Assembly (NCBI GenBank): GCA_039680175.1
Contig: JBDKTO010000008.1
Coordinates: 1 to 64,000 of the forward strand
Length of the DNA: 64,000 nt
From: Veillonellales bacterium
GTDB taxonomy: Bacteria; Bacillota; Negativicutes; JAAYSF01
Direction: 5' to 3'
Shown: in pieces, positions 36,901 to 45,518 of the stretch
Position numbering within the stretch: position 1 is the stretch's first letter
How the letters are laid out: every line of letters begins with the position of its first letter
Program-made: the position numbers and the translations under genes
The notes under the pieces: generated by a model
The model's input: only the letters and a program-made list of their open reading frames with translations
Databases searched by the model: none
Told to the model about the DNA's origin: nothing

Positions 36901-37067
36901 GAAATTCCATGGGAACGGCAGTCGTCGGCGGCATGCTGATGGCTACATCCATTGGGATATTCCTGATCCCCATGCTGTTTGTCTTTATTGAAAAACACTT
37001 TACTGAAAAATTGCAGAACCGCAGGCAAGAGAAGCGGTTAAAAGATTCTACCACGGTTGAACCATAA
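33906..37067 (+). CDS. RND multidrug efflux pump (HAE1/AcrB type)
   Basis: A 1053-residue proton-driven inner-membrane transporter. It starts with MSKFFIERPIFAIVIAIIITM, the typical first helix, and has two large periplasmic loops and twelve predicted helices. GLVVDDAIVVIEAVEHHM in helix 4 carries the DD proton-relay pair. The second half repeats the motif as LIGLAAKNAILIVEFAK, with the relay lysine. GTG start 12 bases after the adaptor stop, with a GGTGG site. Its presence is the best evidence in the window for an outer membrane. Confidence 0.95.
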   Translation: MSKFFIERPIFAIVIAIIITMIGVIAAINLPVAQYPHITPPQASVSATYTGANAQVVEETIAQLIELQVNGVENMISMISTSSDNGKYSLNVKFNVGTDGDIDTVQTQNRVAAANAGLPNEVKQSGVTTRKVSSDLAMVFNMYSPNGTYDQTFLKNYGSINVIEDLKRVKGVGDVGEYGADFSMRIWLKPDKMAQLGVTTTEVSNAIGDQNVQAPAGIIGQQPSPADQQFQYTARVQGRLVQPDEFKKIIIRANSDGSFIRLGDIAEVDLGGRGYSYYATIDEQPSAGFAIQLLTDANVLETVGECKRVLAEASKKFPADMKYKITVDTTDFVTESMKEVVITFFEALLLVVLVVFLFLQSGRATLIPLLAVPVSLLGTFGAFMILGFSINTLTLFAMVLAIGLVVDDAIVVIEAVEHHMRYSGMSPHDATVRAMEEVSGPVVAIAFVLAAVFIPVAFYGGTVGVLYKQFALTIAVSMALSALVALSLTPALCALLLKPYNPEQHTGLLAKFFDKFNSWFESTVESYGRGVGRIVKRAAASLLIVGGLLILVGGLFKILPSSFVPAEDQGFSITQVSLPDAASLNRTIDVSNKVVDMIRSQPGVESAMAVNGLDLLANANKSSSATIFTKLKPWAERTTPDKKVENIVLGTMIGGSHIPEATTISFNAPALPGLSSQGGFTLMLEDRGAHTDAELDEINKKFLAAAKQRPEIGMISSSYNVSTPGYQYVVDREKAKMLGIAIDDIYQALQVFLGGLEVNDFNAFGRSYKVIIQANPEFRDKPEDIRYYYVKTSSGTMVPLNTVVKQQATVGPTAIKRFNGYRAIQLNGNQATGYSSGQTMTALEEIAAQTLPNNITYEWSDQSREEKISGGRAPMLFALALCFVFLCLAALYESWSIPLVVLLSVPTGLFGAFLFQYIRHLENNLYMQIGLIMLIGLAAKNAILIVEFAKVRVDKGMNPVDAAIEAAKLRLRPILMTSLAFIIGCIPLAVATGAGAGARNSMGTAVVGGMLMATSIGIFLIPMLFVFIEKHFTEKLQNRRQEKRLKDSTTVEP

Positions 37068-37074
37068 GAAAAAA

Positions 37075-37109
37075 GCACGAGCAAGGTATTCCTGGCTCGT
37101 GCCTTTTTA
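37075..37109 (+). terminator. Terminator of the RND operon
   Basis: GCACGAGC and GCTCGTGC arms with an inner AGG/CCT extension, followed by TTTTT. Confidence 0.9.
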
Positions 37110-37246
37110 TATAGTTTAGTTTAATTTTCTGCTGGTAAAAAGAGATAGTAATCCGTATGTGTTTGCTTTTTTGGCACGCAGTAATCATATAGATAATATT
37201 CACAAAAAAAAATTAATATATTATGAAATATTCCCAAAGAAGTTTA

Positions 37247-37275
37247 TTGACCGGCGTCGGGAAGTTTGTTATGTT
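37247..37275 (+). promoter_or_regulatory. Promoter of the aldehyde dehydrogenase gene
   Basis: TTGACC (37247-37252), 17-bp spacer, TATGTT (37270-37275). The rest of the RND-ALDH gap is AT-rich, with no gene seen. Confidence 0.5.
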
Positions 37276-37311
37276 AAATATATAAAAAAGATTTACGCTG
37301 GGTCAAAGAAG

Positions 37312-37350
37312 ACTGCCTGCGCCAGTACATAGCGGCAGGCAGCTTTTTTT
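37312..37350 (+). terminator. Leader terminator before the aldehyde dehydrogenase gene
   Basis: CTGCCTGC and GGCAGGCAG arms around a 13-base loop, followed by seven T. It lies between the promoter and the ribosome site at 37371, so transcription must pass it. This suggests attenuation or antitermination control of the catabolic gene. Confidence 0.7.
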
Positions 37351-37382
37351 ATTGATCAAGAGTAAAAAAGGAGGGTATTTTT

Positions 37383-38801
37383 ATGAACAAATACGGCCTT
37401 TACATTAACGGGGAATGGGTGAAAACCGGGGAAGAATGTGCGGTGGTCAATAAAGCGACGGGAGAGACAGCCGCGGTAGTTGCGGTCGCCGGAGAAAAAG
37501 AGGTTGCCGCTGCGGTAGATGCGGCGGAAAATGCATATAAAAATGTCAAGCTTGAACCTTACCGCCGCTATGAAATTTTACTTGCCGCCAGCCAAATTCT
37601 GCTGCGGGAACAGAAAAAGATCGCGGCTGCTTTGTCGGCCGAAGTGGGAAAACCGTTAAAAGACGCCATGACCGAAGTGGCCCGGGCCCGTCAGACGCTG
37701 ATTCTTTCGGCGGAGGAAGCGAAAAGGATCACCGGGGACATGGTTCCCCTGCAGGGGGCGCCGGCCTGCGGCAGCCGGATGGCTTTCACAATTCGCGTTC
37801 CTGTGGGCATTGTGTGCGCCATTACTCCCTTTAATTTCCCCTTGAATCTGGCCTGCCATAAAATCGGCCCTGCTTTGGCTGCCGGCAATGCCGTGGTGTA
37901 TAAACCGGCGACAGCCACTTCCCTGTCTGCCGTTCTGCTGTGTGAAATTTTCGCCGAGGCCGGTCTGCCGGCCGGGTATTTGAATCTTGTTATGGGCCCG
38001 GGGGCGAAAGTCGGCGATCTTTTAATCCGGGAGCCGCGGATTAATTTCTACAGCTTTACCGGCAGCCCGGCTGTCGGCAAGTCTTTGTTAAAAAATGCAG
38101 GTTTTCGCCGCGTTGCCCTTGAACTTGGCTCCAATTCTGCCAATATTGTCCATGAGGATGCCGATGTGAAGAAGACGGCTGAATTATGTGCCCGGTATGC
38201 TTTTACCAATGCCGGACAGGTATGCATTTCCTGTCAGCGGGTCTATGTACATAAGGACATCTATCAGCAATTTTGTCAATATGCAGCTGCCTATACGCAA
38301 AACCTGGTGCTGGGCGATCCCCTTGATCCCCGGACCGATATCGGTCCGATGATCAGCGAGCAGGAAGCTGATCGCGCCGACGCCTGGCTAAAGGAGGCTG
38401 TTGCGGCAGGAGCCAACGTGCTGACCGGCGGCAAGCGAAGCGGCGCCTGGTTTGAGCCGACAATTTTAACCGATGTGACCGCGGATATGAAAGTGGTCTG
38501 TCAGGAAATTTTTGCACCGATCGTTTCTTTCATTCCTTATGAGGACATTGAAGAGGCTATTGTACAAGTCAATCATTCCGTTTACGGACTACAGGCAGGG
38601 GTATTCACGAATTCTTTGGCGATTGCCAGGACCTGTGCGGAAAAAATTCTGGTGGGCGGCGTAATTATTAATGACGGCGCTACGTTCCGGACAGATAATA
38701 TGCCTTATGGCGGTGTGAAGGAGAGCGGTATCGGCCGGGAAGGTCCCGCCTATGCCGTCAAAGAAATGACCGAGGAAAAACTCATCGTCTTTAATTTTTA
38801 A
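37383..38801 (+). CDS. NAD(P)-dependent aldehyde dehydrogenase
   Basis: A 472-residue soluble aldehyde dehydrogenase. Cofactor and catalytic motifs are TPFNFPLN, FTGSPAVGKSL, ALELGSNSANIV (general-base Glu) and NAGQVCISCQRV (nucleophile Cys, about residue 280). The nearby class III aminotransferase and amino acid transporter suggest oxidation of a semialdehyde, such as succinate semialdehyde from GABA, but phosphorylating or CoA activity is not indicated. AAGGAGGG lies upstream of the ATG. A PucR-type regulator gene follows 29 bases downstream. Confidence 0.88.
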   Translation: MNKYGLYINGEWVKTGEECAVVNKATGETAAVVAVAGEKEVAAAVDAAENAYKNVKLEPYRRYEILLAASQILLREQKKIAAALSAEVGKPLKDAMTEVARARQTLILSAEEAKRITGDMVPLQGAPACGSRMAFTIRVPVGIVCAITPFNFPLNLACHKIGPALAAGNAVVYKPATATSLSAVLLCEIFAEAGLPAGYLNLVMGPGAKVGDLLIREPRINFYSFTGSPAVGKSLLKNAGFRRVALELGSNSANIVHEDADVKKTAELCARYAFTNAGQVCISCQRVYVHKDIYQQFCQYAAAYTQNLVLGDPLDPRTDIGPMISEQEADRADAWLKEAVAAGANVLTGGKRSGAWFEPTILTDVTADMKVVCQEIFAPIVSFIPYEDIEEAIVQVNHSVYGLQAGVFTNSLAIARTCAEKILVGGVIINDGATFRTDNMPYGGVKESGIGREGPAYAVKEMTEEKLIVFNF

Positions 38802-38830
38802 ACGAAAAAATAACAGGAGGCGCACTCATT

Positions 38831-40066
38831 ATGGTCAGCTGCCGTGAAATCGTTACGTTGTCATCTTTGCATAAAAGTGAACTTGTAGCCGGGAAAAACG
38901 GCCTGGACCGTTTGGTGCGCTGGGTTCATTTTATTGATCTGCCGGATGTCATTCCCTGGGTGCAGGGCGGGGAACTGCTCATCATAACCGGCATCGGCTT
39001 AGAAGGTGACAGCAGCCGGCTGACCGGATTGGTGCAGGGGCTGATTAGGAAAAAATTGGCCGGACTCATTGTTAATCTCGGACCCTATATTCAGGAAATC
39101 CCTGCTCCGGTACTTGAACTTGCCGATAAAGCCGGCTTTCCTATTTTTTCACTTCCCTGGGAAGTGAAGCTGGTGGAAGTTACTCGGGAGATCTGCAGCT
39201 ATATTGTATTAAAGCAGACCGAGAAGCGTTCTGTCAGCGACTTTTTTGAACAACTGCTGCTGCAGCCGGTGGAAGACGCCGATCGACTGATTCAGCGGGC
39301 CGCCGTATACGGTTATGCTTTAAACAAGCCCCAGCAGGTGGCTGTTTTGAATCCATCCCGGCTGCCTCAGCATATTGAACAGGAGAAAATTCACGATGAG
39401 CACAAGCTGGTATCTCTCAAAACACAGATAGAGCAATATGTGAGAGACAGCTTGACCATCCGGGGGAAAAAGATTTTGTCGATGCTTTGGATGGGCACTG
39501 TCGTGCTGCTGCTGCCCGCCGATAAAAAAACGGACAATTCTCGTCACAATGTGGCACTGGTGGCCGATATTGTGGAATGCCTAAATAAAAAATTTGACGG
39601 GCTGGGCTTTGTCGCTAGTCTGGGAGGGAGGGCCGAAACATTGTATGAGGTGCAGCAAAGCTATTCCCAGGCCAACAAGGTTCTGTGGCTCGCTGAATCC
39701 AATGCTACGGCAAAATCCGTCTATGCCTATGAACAGGTAGGCATTTACAAATTGCTGTTTGAAATTCCGGCGGAAAAACTTCGTGAATATTATCTGGATG
39801 TTATTGAACCGCTGAATCAATACGACAGTAAATATAAAATGGAGTTAACGGCCAGTCTGTTTGCTTTTTTTGAAGAAAACGGCAATGTGGTCAAGACGGC
39901 AAAACGATTGTTTGTCCATCGCAATACCCTGGACTACCGGCTGAAAAAAATTGAGGAAATAACCGGCCGCAGCCTGAATCATCCGTATGACCGCTTAACA
40001 TTGCAGCTGGGTGTGATTGTCGGCACCCAGTTAAAGCAGAGAATTCAGCTGGACACGCTTTCCTGA
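38831..40066 (+). CDS. PucR family transcriptional regulator
   Basis: A 411-residue regulator. The N-terminal PucR domain (about residues 1-120, with VRWVHFIDLPDVIPWVQGGELLI) is followed by a GGDEF-like middle region. The C-terminal helix-turn-helix is typical of PucR/CdaR proteins (FFEENGNVVKTAKRLFVHRNTLDYRLKKIEEITG, about 355-388). Relatives activate purine, sugar-acid or amino acid catabolism genes, including GABA utilisation. It sits between the dehydrogenase and aminotransferase genes, its probable targets. Confidence 0.88.
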   Translation: MVSCREIVTLSSLHKSELVAGKNGLDRLVRWVHFIDLPDVIPWVQGGELLIITGIGLEGDSSRLTGLVQGLIRKKLAGLIVNLGPYIQEIPAPVLELADKAGFPIFSLPWEVKLVEVTREICSYIVLKQTEKRSVSDFFEQLLLQPVEDADRLIQRAAVYGYALNKPQQVAVLNPSRLPQHIEQEKIHDEHKLVSLKTQIEQYVRDSLTIRGKKILSMLWMGTVVLLLPADKKTDNSRHNVALVADIVECLNKKFDGLGFVASLGGRAETLYEVQQSYSQANKVLWLAESNATAKSVYAYEQVGIYKLLFEIPAEKLREYYLDVIEPLNQYDSKYKMELTASLFAFFEENGNVVKTAKRLFVHRNTLDYRLKKIEEITGRSLNHPYDRLTLQLGVIVGTQLKQRIQLDTLS

Positions 40067-40184
40067 CTGGGCAGGATTCCTAAAAGCAATCATTATTACC
40101 ATGAGTTATGCACATGGACGCCGCTGGGCGGACTTGCTAAAATAAAAGCAATCAAAACACCTCGCGAGGGCGGAGAGGAGAGGC

Positions 40185-40230
40185 AAAGACGCCGGGAGTA
40201 TATCCTTTTGATATAGTTTCAGCGTCTTTT
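40185..40230 (+). terminator. Hairpin in the aminotransferase leader
   Basis: Nested arms AAAGACGC/GCGTCTTT and TATATC/GATATA, followed by TTTT, 28 bases before the gabT-type start codon. It can end the pucR transcript or attenuate the aminotransferase gene. The preceding 100 bases are GC-rich with possible folds, but no riboswitch class was matched. Confidence 0.6.
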
Positions 40231-40257
40231 CTAATGATTTTTTAGGAGGAATGATTC

Positions 40258-41562
40258 ATGACTAAAACGGAAGCGCTATTAAAGCGAAAGCAGGCCGCTG
40301 TAGCCAACGGCATTGCCAGTTCTACTTCTGTTTTTGTGGAAAAAGCCAGGGGGGCGGTGATTACCGATGTGGAAGGCAGAGAATATCTGGATTTCTATGC
40401 CGGTGTAGGCGTTTTGAATATTGGCCACTGTCCGCCGCCGGTTGTGGCGGCGATAAAAAAACAAGCCGATAAATATATCCATTCCTTCTTCGCAGTGGCT
40501 ATGTATGAACCATATGTGGCCCTGGCGGAAAAAATGAATGAGCTTGCTCCCGGCACAACGCCGAAAAAAACAATGTTTGCCAACAGCGGGGCCGAAGCCG
40601 TGGAAAATGCCGTCAAGATTGCCCGCCAGGCGACAAAAAAGACCGGCATTATTGCCTTTGAGAGTGCCTTTCATGGCAGGACGTTTATGACAATGGGGCT
40701 GACAAGCAAGGTGAAACCTTATAAATTCGGCTTTGGGCCTTTGCCGTCTGAAATTTATAAAGTACCCTCCGCCTATTGCTATCGCTGTCATTACCGGTCT
40801 ACTTATCCGGGATGCGGCCTGCATTGCCTGGAAAATTTCGAACGGTTTTTTACCGCGGAAATTGATGCTGAGCATATCGCAGCCATGATTATTGAGCCGG
40901 TCCAAGGGGAAGGCGGTTTTATCGTTCCACCGCCGGAATTTTTGCCCGGACTTAAATCGATTTGCGAAAAGCAGGGCATACTGCTGATTATTGATGAGGT
41001 GCAAACCGGTTTTGCCCGCTCCGGGAAAATGTTTGCCATAGAAAATTGGGGCGTGGAGCCGGATATCATGACTACGGCAAAATCTATTGCGGCCGGTGTT
41101 CCCTTAAGCGCTGTTACCGGTAAAGCGGCGATTATGGATGTACCGGGCCCCGGAAATATCGGCGGCACCTATGGCGGCAATCCGCTGGCCTGTGCGGCGG
41201 GACTGGAAACACTGAAATATATCGAAGACAATCAGCTTTGCCGGCGGGCTAAGGACATCGGCAATATAACCATGACACGTCTTAAGGCTTTGCAGGAGCA
41301 GTGCAATGCCATCGGCGATGTCAGAGGGATTGGCGCAATGATTGGCATCGAACTGGTTAAGGACCGTCAAACGAAAGAACCGAATAAAGAAATGACGGGT
41401 AAAGTTATCAAATGCTGTTTGGAAAAAGGTTTGATATTGATTGGCGCCGGTATTTTCAGTAATGTGATCCGTCTGCTGATTCCCCTGGTTGTGACCGACG
41501 AGCAATTAGACAGAGGACTTACCATCCTTGAACAAAGTATATTGCAGGTGGCGGCAGAATAA
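40258..41562 (+). CDS. gabT: Class III aminotransferase, 4-aminobutyrate type
   Basis: A 434-residue PLP enzyme moving an omega-amino group to 2-oxoglutarate. Seen are FANSGAEAVENAVKIAR, AFHGRTFMTMGLTSK, IEPVQGEGGF, LIIDEVQTGFARSGKMFA and the PLP-lysine region TTAKSIAAGVPLSAV. The sequence is closest by eye to GABA transaminases; ornithine, beta-alanine or lysine-derived amines are alternatives. Strong AGGAGG site. With the dehydrogenase and PucR regulator it forms a plausible amine-to-acid route fed by the ABC transporter downstream. Confidence 0.88.
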   Translation: MTKTEALLKRKQAAVANGIASSTSVFVEKARGAVITDVEGREYLDFYAGVGVLNIGHCPPPVVAAIKKQADKYIHSFFAVAMYEPYVALAEKMNELAPGTTPKKTMFANSGAEAVENAVKIARQATKKTGIIAFESAFHGRTFMTMGLTSKVKPYKFGFGPLPSEIYKVPSAYCYRCHYRSTYPGCGLHCLENFERFFTAEIDAEHIAAMIIEPVQGEGGFIVPPPEFLPGLKSICEKQGILLIIDEVQTGFARSGKMFAIENWGVEPDIMTTAKSIAAGVPLSAVTGKAAIMDVPGPGNIGGTYGGNPLACAAGLETLKYIEDNQLCRRAKDIGNITMTRLKALQEQCNAIGDVRGIGAMIGIELVKDRQTKEPNKEMTGKVIKCCLEKGLILIGAGIFSNVIRLLIPLVVTDEQLDRGLTILEQSILQVAAE

Positions 41563-41706
41563 ACCGGATGTTTATTTCGTGTATTTTGCACAAATAATTA
41601 TCAATCATATTGTGATATATTCTTATAGACAGTATAGATTGCTTCTGCTATCATATATTTATAGCGGAAGATCATTTTGGTATAGTGACTACAAAAAAAT
41701 AGCTGA

Positions 41707-41818
41707 AGCAAAGATGCTAAATGGCGAAGCGAACAGGCTTCCTCGGTCATTTAGCATTTTATTTTTTTAATGAAGAAAGCAAAGATGCTGACGACAGTTC
41801 CTTTGCTTTCTCTATTTT
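41707..41818 (+). promoter_or_regulatory. Tandem terminator-like hairpins in the ABC operon leader
   Basis: Hairpin 1 has ATGCTAAATG/CATTTAGCAT arms (41714-41757) and an 11-base T-rich tail. Hairpin 2 has GAAAGCAAAG/CTTTGCTTTC arms (41775-41810) and a T-rich tail. Both start with the same 12-mer AGCAAAGATGCT (41707-41718, 41778-41789). Two terminators in series before a transporter operon, sharing a repeated element, look like a regulated leader. Hairpin 1 also serves as the aminotransferase terminator. Confidence 0.65.
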
Positions 41819-41851
41819 TAAAATCCCGGGAGAAGACGGCGAGGTGAGAAC

Positions 41852-42571
41852 GTGTTTAATATCTATAAGCTTGAAAAAAAATTTGATGAGCTGGAAGTAT
41901 TAAAGAATATCAGTATGTATATTGAGGATGGCGAAGTGGTCTGTATCATCGGCCCATCCGGCTCCGGGAAAAGTACGTTTCTTCGCTGCCTAAACCTGCT
42001 TGAAATACCAACAGGCGGGAAGATGTATTATAAGGGTACGCTGCTTGATGCCGATTTGAACCGTAAAATGCTGCGCAAAGAAGTGGGCATGGTTTTTCAG
42101 AAATTTAATTTGTTTCCCATGTTTACCGTATTAAAGAATATTACTTATGCGCCGATCCATATCAACAAAATGAAACGGGAAGCGGCCCGGGACCTGGCCA
42201 TGGATTTATTGGAAAAAGTCGGGCTGGCGGATAAAGCCAACGTATATCCGCCGACACTTTCCGGCGGGCAGCAGCAGCGGGTGGCCATTGCCCGTGCTCT
42301 GGCGATGCAACCAAAGATGCTGTTGTTCGACGAACCTACCTCGGCTCTTGACCCGGAACTGGTGGGAGATGTGCTGACGGTTATGAAGCAATTAGCCGCC
42401 GACGGCATGACCATGGTAGTAGTAACTCATGAAATGGGCTTTGCCCGGGATGTTGCCGACCGTGTAATCTTCATGGACAAAGGATATATTGTGGAGGAAG
42501 GCAAACCGGACAAAATATTCAACCATCCGGAGCATCAAAGAACAAAAGAGTTCCTGGCGAGAGTGTTGTAA
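41852..42571 (+). CDS. Polar amino acid ABC transporter ATPase
   Basis: A 239-residue GlnQ/HisP-type ATPase that powers import through the permease encoded next. Walker A is GPSGSGKST, the signature is LSGGQQQR, Walker B is [11 protein letters not shown], and the switch histidine is in [13 protein letters not shown] start behind GAGGTGAG. It leads an ATPase-permease-binding protein operon. Confidence 0.95.
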   Translation: MFNIYKLEKKFDELEVLKNISMYIEDGEVVCIIGPSGSGKSTFLRCLNLLEIPTGGKMYYKGTLLDADLNRKMLRKEVGMVFQKFNLFPMFTVLKNITYAPIHINKMKREAARDLAMDLLEKVGLADKANVYPPTLSGGQQQRVAIARALAMQPKMLLFDEPTSALDPELVGDVLTVMKQLAADGMTMVVVTHEMGFARDVADRVIFMDKGYIVEEGKPDKIFNHPEHQRTKEFLARVL

Positions 42572-42584
42572 GGAGGGAAATTTG

Positions 42585-43289
42585 ATGAATCCTTTAAGCC
42601 AATTGCATTTTTCCAAAGCAGCAGAACTATTAATCCCTTCTCTCATCAACGGCCTGGGAGTTGTTGTTCAAGCTACGATCTTCGGATTTTTGCTGGCGAC
42701 GGTGTTAGGATTAATAATTGCCATAGGCAGACTTTCCAGGATTAAAGCCGTTCAGGGCTGTTTATATCTTTTCTTGGAACTGATCCGCGGTACGCCATTA
42801 TTAGTACAGCTTGTTTATATCTATTACGTGGTGCCTTTATTATGCAATCTGCTTGCCGAAATGTTCGGCTATAAGACCGATGTACAGATATCATCGCTGA
42901 CAGCAGGTATTTTTGGCCTTGGCATTAATTACGGGTGCTACATGTCGGAAGTTATTCGGGCCTCCATCCTTTCCATTGATCAGGGGCAGACGGAAGCGGC
43001 CCTGGTTTTAGGGTTTGGGAAATATCAGGCGTTGCTCCGTATCGTTATGCCTCAAGCCTTGCGCAGCATTATCCCGTCCCTGGGCAATTACCTGGTTATG
43101 ATGGTCAAAGACACATCGCTGCTGGCCTATGTTGCCGTAAACGAGCTTTTGCTGCGCACCCAGAATTTTGCCTCCCAGACCTTTTTGACGATTGAGTCTT
43201 ATTCTTATTTGGCTCTGGCGTATTTAGTTATTAGCGTGCCTTTATCCCATTTAGTGAAATTTATTGAATATCGACTGAACCGGAAATAA
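42585..43289 (+). CDS. Polar amino acid ABC transporter permease
   Basis: A 234-residue inner-membrane protein of the HisM/GlnP family with about five membrane segments. It carries the EAA-type loop as EAALVLGFGKYQALLRIVMPQALRSIIPS (about residues 138-166), which docks on the ATPase. The ATG at 42585 follows AGGAGGG directly after the ATPase gene; a 32-residue in-frame extension inside that gene is not used. A single permease gene implies a homodimeric channel. Confidence 0.93.
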   Translation: MNPLSQLHFSKAAELLIPSLINGLGVVVQATIFGFLLATVLGLIIAIGRLSRIKAVQGCLYLFLELIRGTPLLVQLVYIYYVVPLLCNLLAEMFGYKTDVQISSLTAGIFGLGINYGCYMSEVIRASILSIDQGQTEAALVLGFGKYQALLRIVMPQALRSIIPSLGNYLVMMVKDTSLLAYVAVNELLLRTQNFASQTFLTIESYSYLALAYLVISVPLSHLVKFIEYRLNRK

Positions 43290-43405
43290 AAACAGCGCAT
43301 AATTCGGCAGCGCGAAGGGGGACGCGAAGGAGCGGACAGGATAACAAGAACGACGGAAACTCTGACAAAGTTAGCGACAGCTATAAAATGAAAGGATGAC
43401 GTGTA

Positions 43406-44302
43406 ATGAAGAAAATGTGTAAAAAGTTTACTTTTCTAGCTCTTTTTCTCTTTCTGATATCCCTGCTGGCGGCAGGCTGCGGGTCTTCCTCACAGACGGG
43501 ACAACCCAATGCAGGGACGGTCAAAAAGGATTCCGCTGCCGGTCTTACCCTAGATGCATTAAAAGAAAAAGGAGTATTGGTCGTCGGCTCCTCCAATGAC
43601 GCTCCCTTTGCCTATATTGATGCCAACAATCAGCAGTTCTCCGGCGTGGATGCTGAAATTATTAAGGAAGTTTGTAAACGTCTTGGCATAAAAAAAGTAG
43701 AAATGAAGCAGATTCCTTTTGAAAATCTGCTGATTGAATTAAACAACGGCACGATTGATATGGTTACCGATGCCATGTATATTAAACCGGAAAGATTGGA
43801 TAAAGCCTTGTTCACCGATGTTTGGTATAAAGAAGGGGAAGCGGTTGTCGTCAAAAAAGATTCTCCGATTCAAAGCAAGGAAGAATTGAAGGATAAAGTA
43901 GTCGGTGGTCAGAAAGGAACTGCTTTTCTCGAAGTAGCCCAAAAATGGCTTGAAGCAGGAAAAGTCAAGGAGTTAAAAATCTTCAGCAATCAGTCTGAGC
44001 TTATGATGGCGGTGAATACCGGTAAAATCGATGCTTGTGTAACCGATGGCATTGTCGCCGGATATACTTTGAAACAGAATTCCAGCTTGAATTTGAAAAT
44101 CTTAAGTCCCTACGAAGCAGAAGCTGCCGGCAAAATTGGTGCCGCCTTGCGCTTCTCCGATAAGGAACTGCTGACAGCAGTGGATAAAACCCTCAATGAC
44201 ATGAAACAAGACGGAACGCTGTTGAAAATTCTGCAGCAATTCGGTTTAAATGAAGATTACTTTGTGCCCGTTGATGAGGGAAAAACCAAGAATATAAAAT
44301 AG
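43406..44302 (+). CDS. Amino acid ABC transporter substrate-binding lipoprotein
   Basis: A 298-residue solute-binding protein of the bacterial extracellular family 3. The lipobox is LLAAGC (Cys about residue 24), followed by a Ser/Thr/Lys-rich linker. The two-lobe domain starts at LDALKEKGVLVVGSSNDAPFAYID, and NGTIDMVTDAMYIKPER holds ligand-contact motifs. It completes the importer. The ligand is unknown; the aminotransferase context hints at GABA or a related amine. A terminator follows at 44368. Confidence 0.92.
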   Translation: MKKMCKKFTFLALFLFLISLLAAGCGSSSQTGQPNAGTVKKDSAAGLTLDALKEKGVLVVGSSNDAPFAYIDANNQQFSGVDAEIIKEVCKRLGIKKVEMKQIPFENLLIELNNGTIDMVTDAMYIKPERLDKALFTDVWYKEGEAVVVKKDSPIQSKEELKDKVVGGQKGTAFLEVAQKWLEAGKVKELKIFSNQSELMMAVNTGKIDACVTDGIVAGYTLKQNSSLNLKILSPYEAEAAGKIGAALRFSDKELLTAVDKTLNDMKQDGTLLKILQQFGLNEDYFVPVDEGKTKNIK

Positions 44303-44367
44303 TTACCGGTCCATTGGTCTCTTTGCTTGGCGGATGCTCTTTTATTCAAGCAGAACCTGCAGGCATC

Positions 44368-44415
44368 AATGCCCTTACCACTTTTGATAAAAGCGGCAAG
44401 GGCATTGTTTTTTAT
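44368..44415 (+). terminator. Terminator of the ABC transporter operon
   Basis: AATGCCCTT and AAGGGCATT arms, inner CTTTT/AAAAG pairing, then G followed by TTTTTT. Confidence 0.88.
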
Positions 44416-44497
44416 TCCGTTGGCAGCAAGAATATGCAATTTTTTCATTTAACTTTTGGTAAAATAGTAGTGAATCATTACGATGAAGGTGGATGTT

Positions 44498-45328
44498 ATG
44501 GGGAAAAAAGCAGGACTCGTCAGATTTATAAAATATCCGGAATTATCGAATCTTGGAATTGTCCATGGAAAGAATATTTCCCATTCCTTGCTGCGACATG
44601 CCCATAGTACATTTTGTGTCACTGCGATCATAAAGGGTGCAAGAAAATGTTCAGGCAGAGATAATGATTTTATTATTGCCAGGGAAAAGGTGACACTAAT
44701 GGGACCGGGAGTTGTTCATGCCTGCCAATCTCAGACAGAAAGATATAGCTATGTTACGGTCTGTGTCAATCCAAGTTCTATTCATGAAGCATTAGAACGG
44801 CTGGATAGACCGGCGTGCGTAAATCTGGATATGCCACTTACCGGCGTGGATGATCATGCTTTATATAGCTCAGTTGTTTCTCTGGCCATGAGTATTGAGT
44901 ACTTTGTCAGCGATTTAGCGGTAGAAACAGAGTATTATAACTTTATCGGTTCGCTTCTTCCTTATTTTTCGAATCAAAAGCTGATTCCCGCTGTTTTTGG
45001 ACGTAACGATAAAATGGTCAATACAGTTTGCGAATACGTAACCGATAACTATGATCAAAACATTTCGCTTAGGGAAATATGCCGGCTTGTTAATTTAAGC
45101 CCATTTTATTTAACGCGAATTTTCAGTGAAACTGTTGGGGTACCGCCGCATCTTTTTCTGAATTTGGTTAGGATTCGCAAAGCAAAGTCGCTGTTGGGTT
45201 CTTGGCCCTCTTTGACCGACGTGGCAGCAAAAGTGGGCTTTTTCGACCAAAGTCACTTTATTCGAACGTTTAAAAAAATTGTCGGGATGACTCCGAAGGA
45301 ATATAAACAGGGAATTACCCAAGGCTAG
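44498..45328 (+). CDS. AraC family transcriptional regulator
   Basis: A 277-residue regulator with an N-terminal cupin-like sensing domain (HSLLRHAHSTFCVTAIIKG region, about residues 30-50) and a C-terminal pair of helix-turn-helices. The latter read NISLREICRLVNLSPFYLTRIF and LTDVAAKVGFFDQSHFIRTFKKIVGMTPKEY. ATG 44498 is preferred because GAAGGTGG is 6 bases upstream; the earlier ATG at 44483 has no site. It lies between the amino acid importer and a cupin gene, either of which may be controlled by it. Confidence 0.9.
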   Translation: MGKKAGLVRFIKYPELSNLGIVHGKNISHSLLRHAHSTFCVTAIIKGARKCSGRDNDFIIAREKVTLMGPGVVHACQSQTERYSYVTVCVNPSSIHEALERLDRPACVNLDMPLTGVDDHALYSSVVSLAMSIEYFVSDLAVETEYYNFIGSLLPYFSNQKLIPAVFGRNDKMVNTVCEYVTDNYDQNISLREICRLVNLSPFYLTRIFSETVGVPPHLFLNLVRIRKAKSLLGSWPSLTDVAAKVGFFDQSHFIRTFKKIVGMTPKEYKQGITQG

Positions 45329-45378
45329 CCCTTTGCTTTTTTTACAATAGTAAACAAAATCTTCATTGTTATCATTAG

Positions 45379-45414
45379 TACACCGATTGAATATACGTTG
45401 TCGGTGTATTTTTT
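45379..45414 (+). terminator. Terminator after the AraC gene
   Basis: TACACCGA and TCGGTGTA arms with a 14-base loop, followed by six T. Confidence 0.8.
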
Positions 45415-45457
45415 GCCTGCGCAAGAGTATTTGATTCAGGCAAGAAAGTACAATTTT

Positions 45458-45473
45458 GTAAGTGGGTACTTAC
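45458..45473. promoter_or_regulatory. Palindromic operator-like site before the cupin gene
   Basis: GTAAGT-GGGT-ACTTAC, within TTGTAAGT...ACGATACAA, 46 bases before the cupin start codon. The half-site resembles those bound by HxlR-family regulators; no such gene is in the window, so the binder is inferred. Confidence 0.45.
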
Positions 45474-45518
45474 GATACAATGAAGTTGAGCTAAATAATG
45501 TTTGGGGAGGAATAAATT

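Noticed and set aside
40100-40200. Possible cyclic-di-GMP riboswitch in the aminotransferase leader
   Set aside because: AGGCAAAGACGCCGG loosely resembles part of the motif, but the GNRA tetraloop, its receptor and the other conserved positions are missing.
41771-41815. Guanidine-II (mini-ykkC) riboswitch
   Set aside because: One hairpin has CTG-ACGA-CAG at its tip, but the required second ACGR hairpin is absent.
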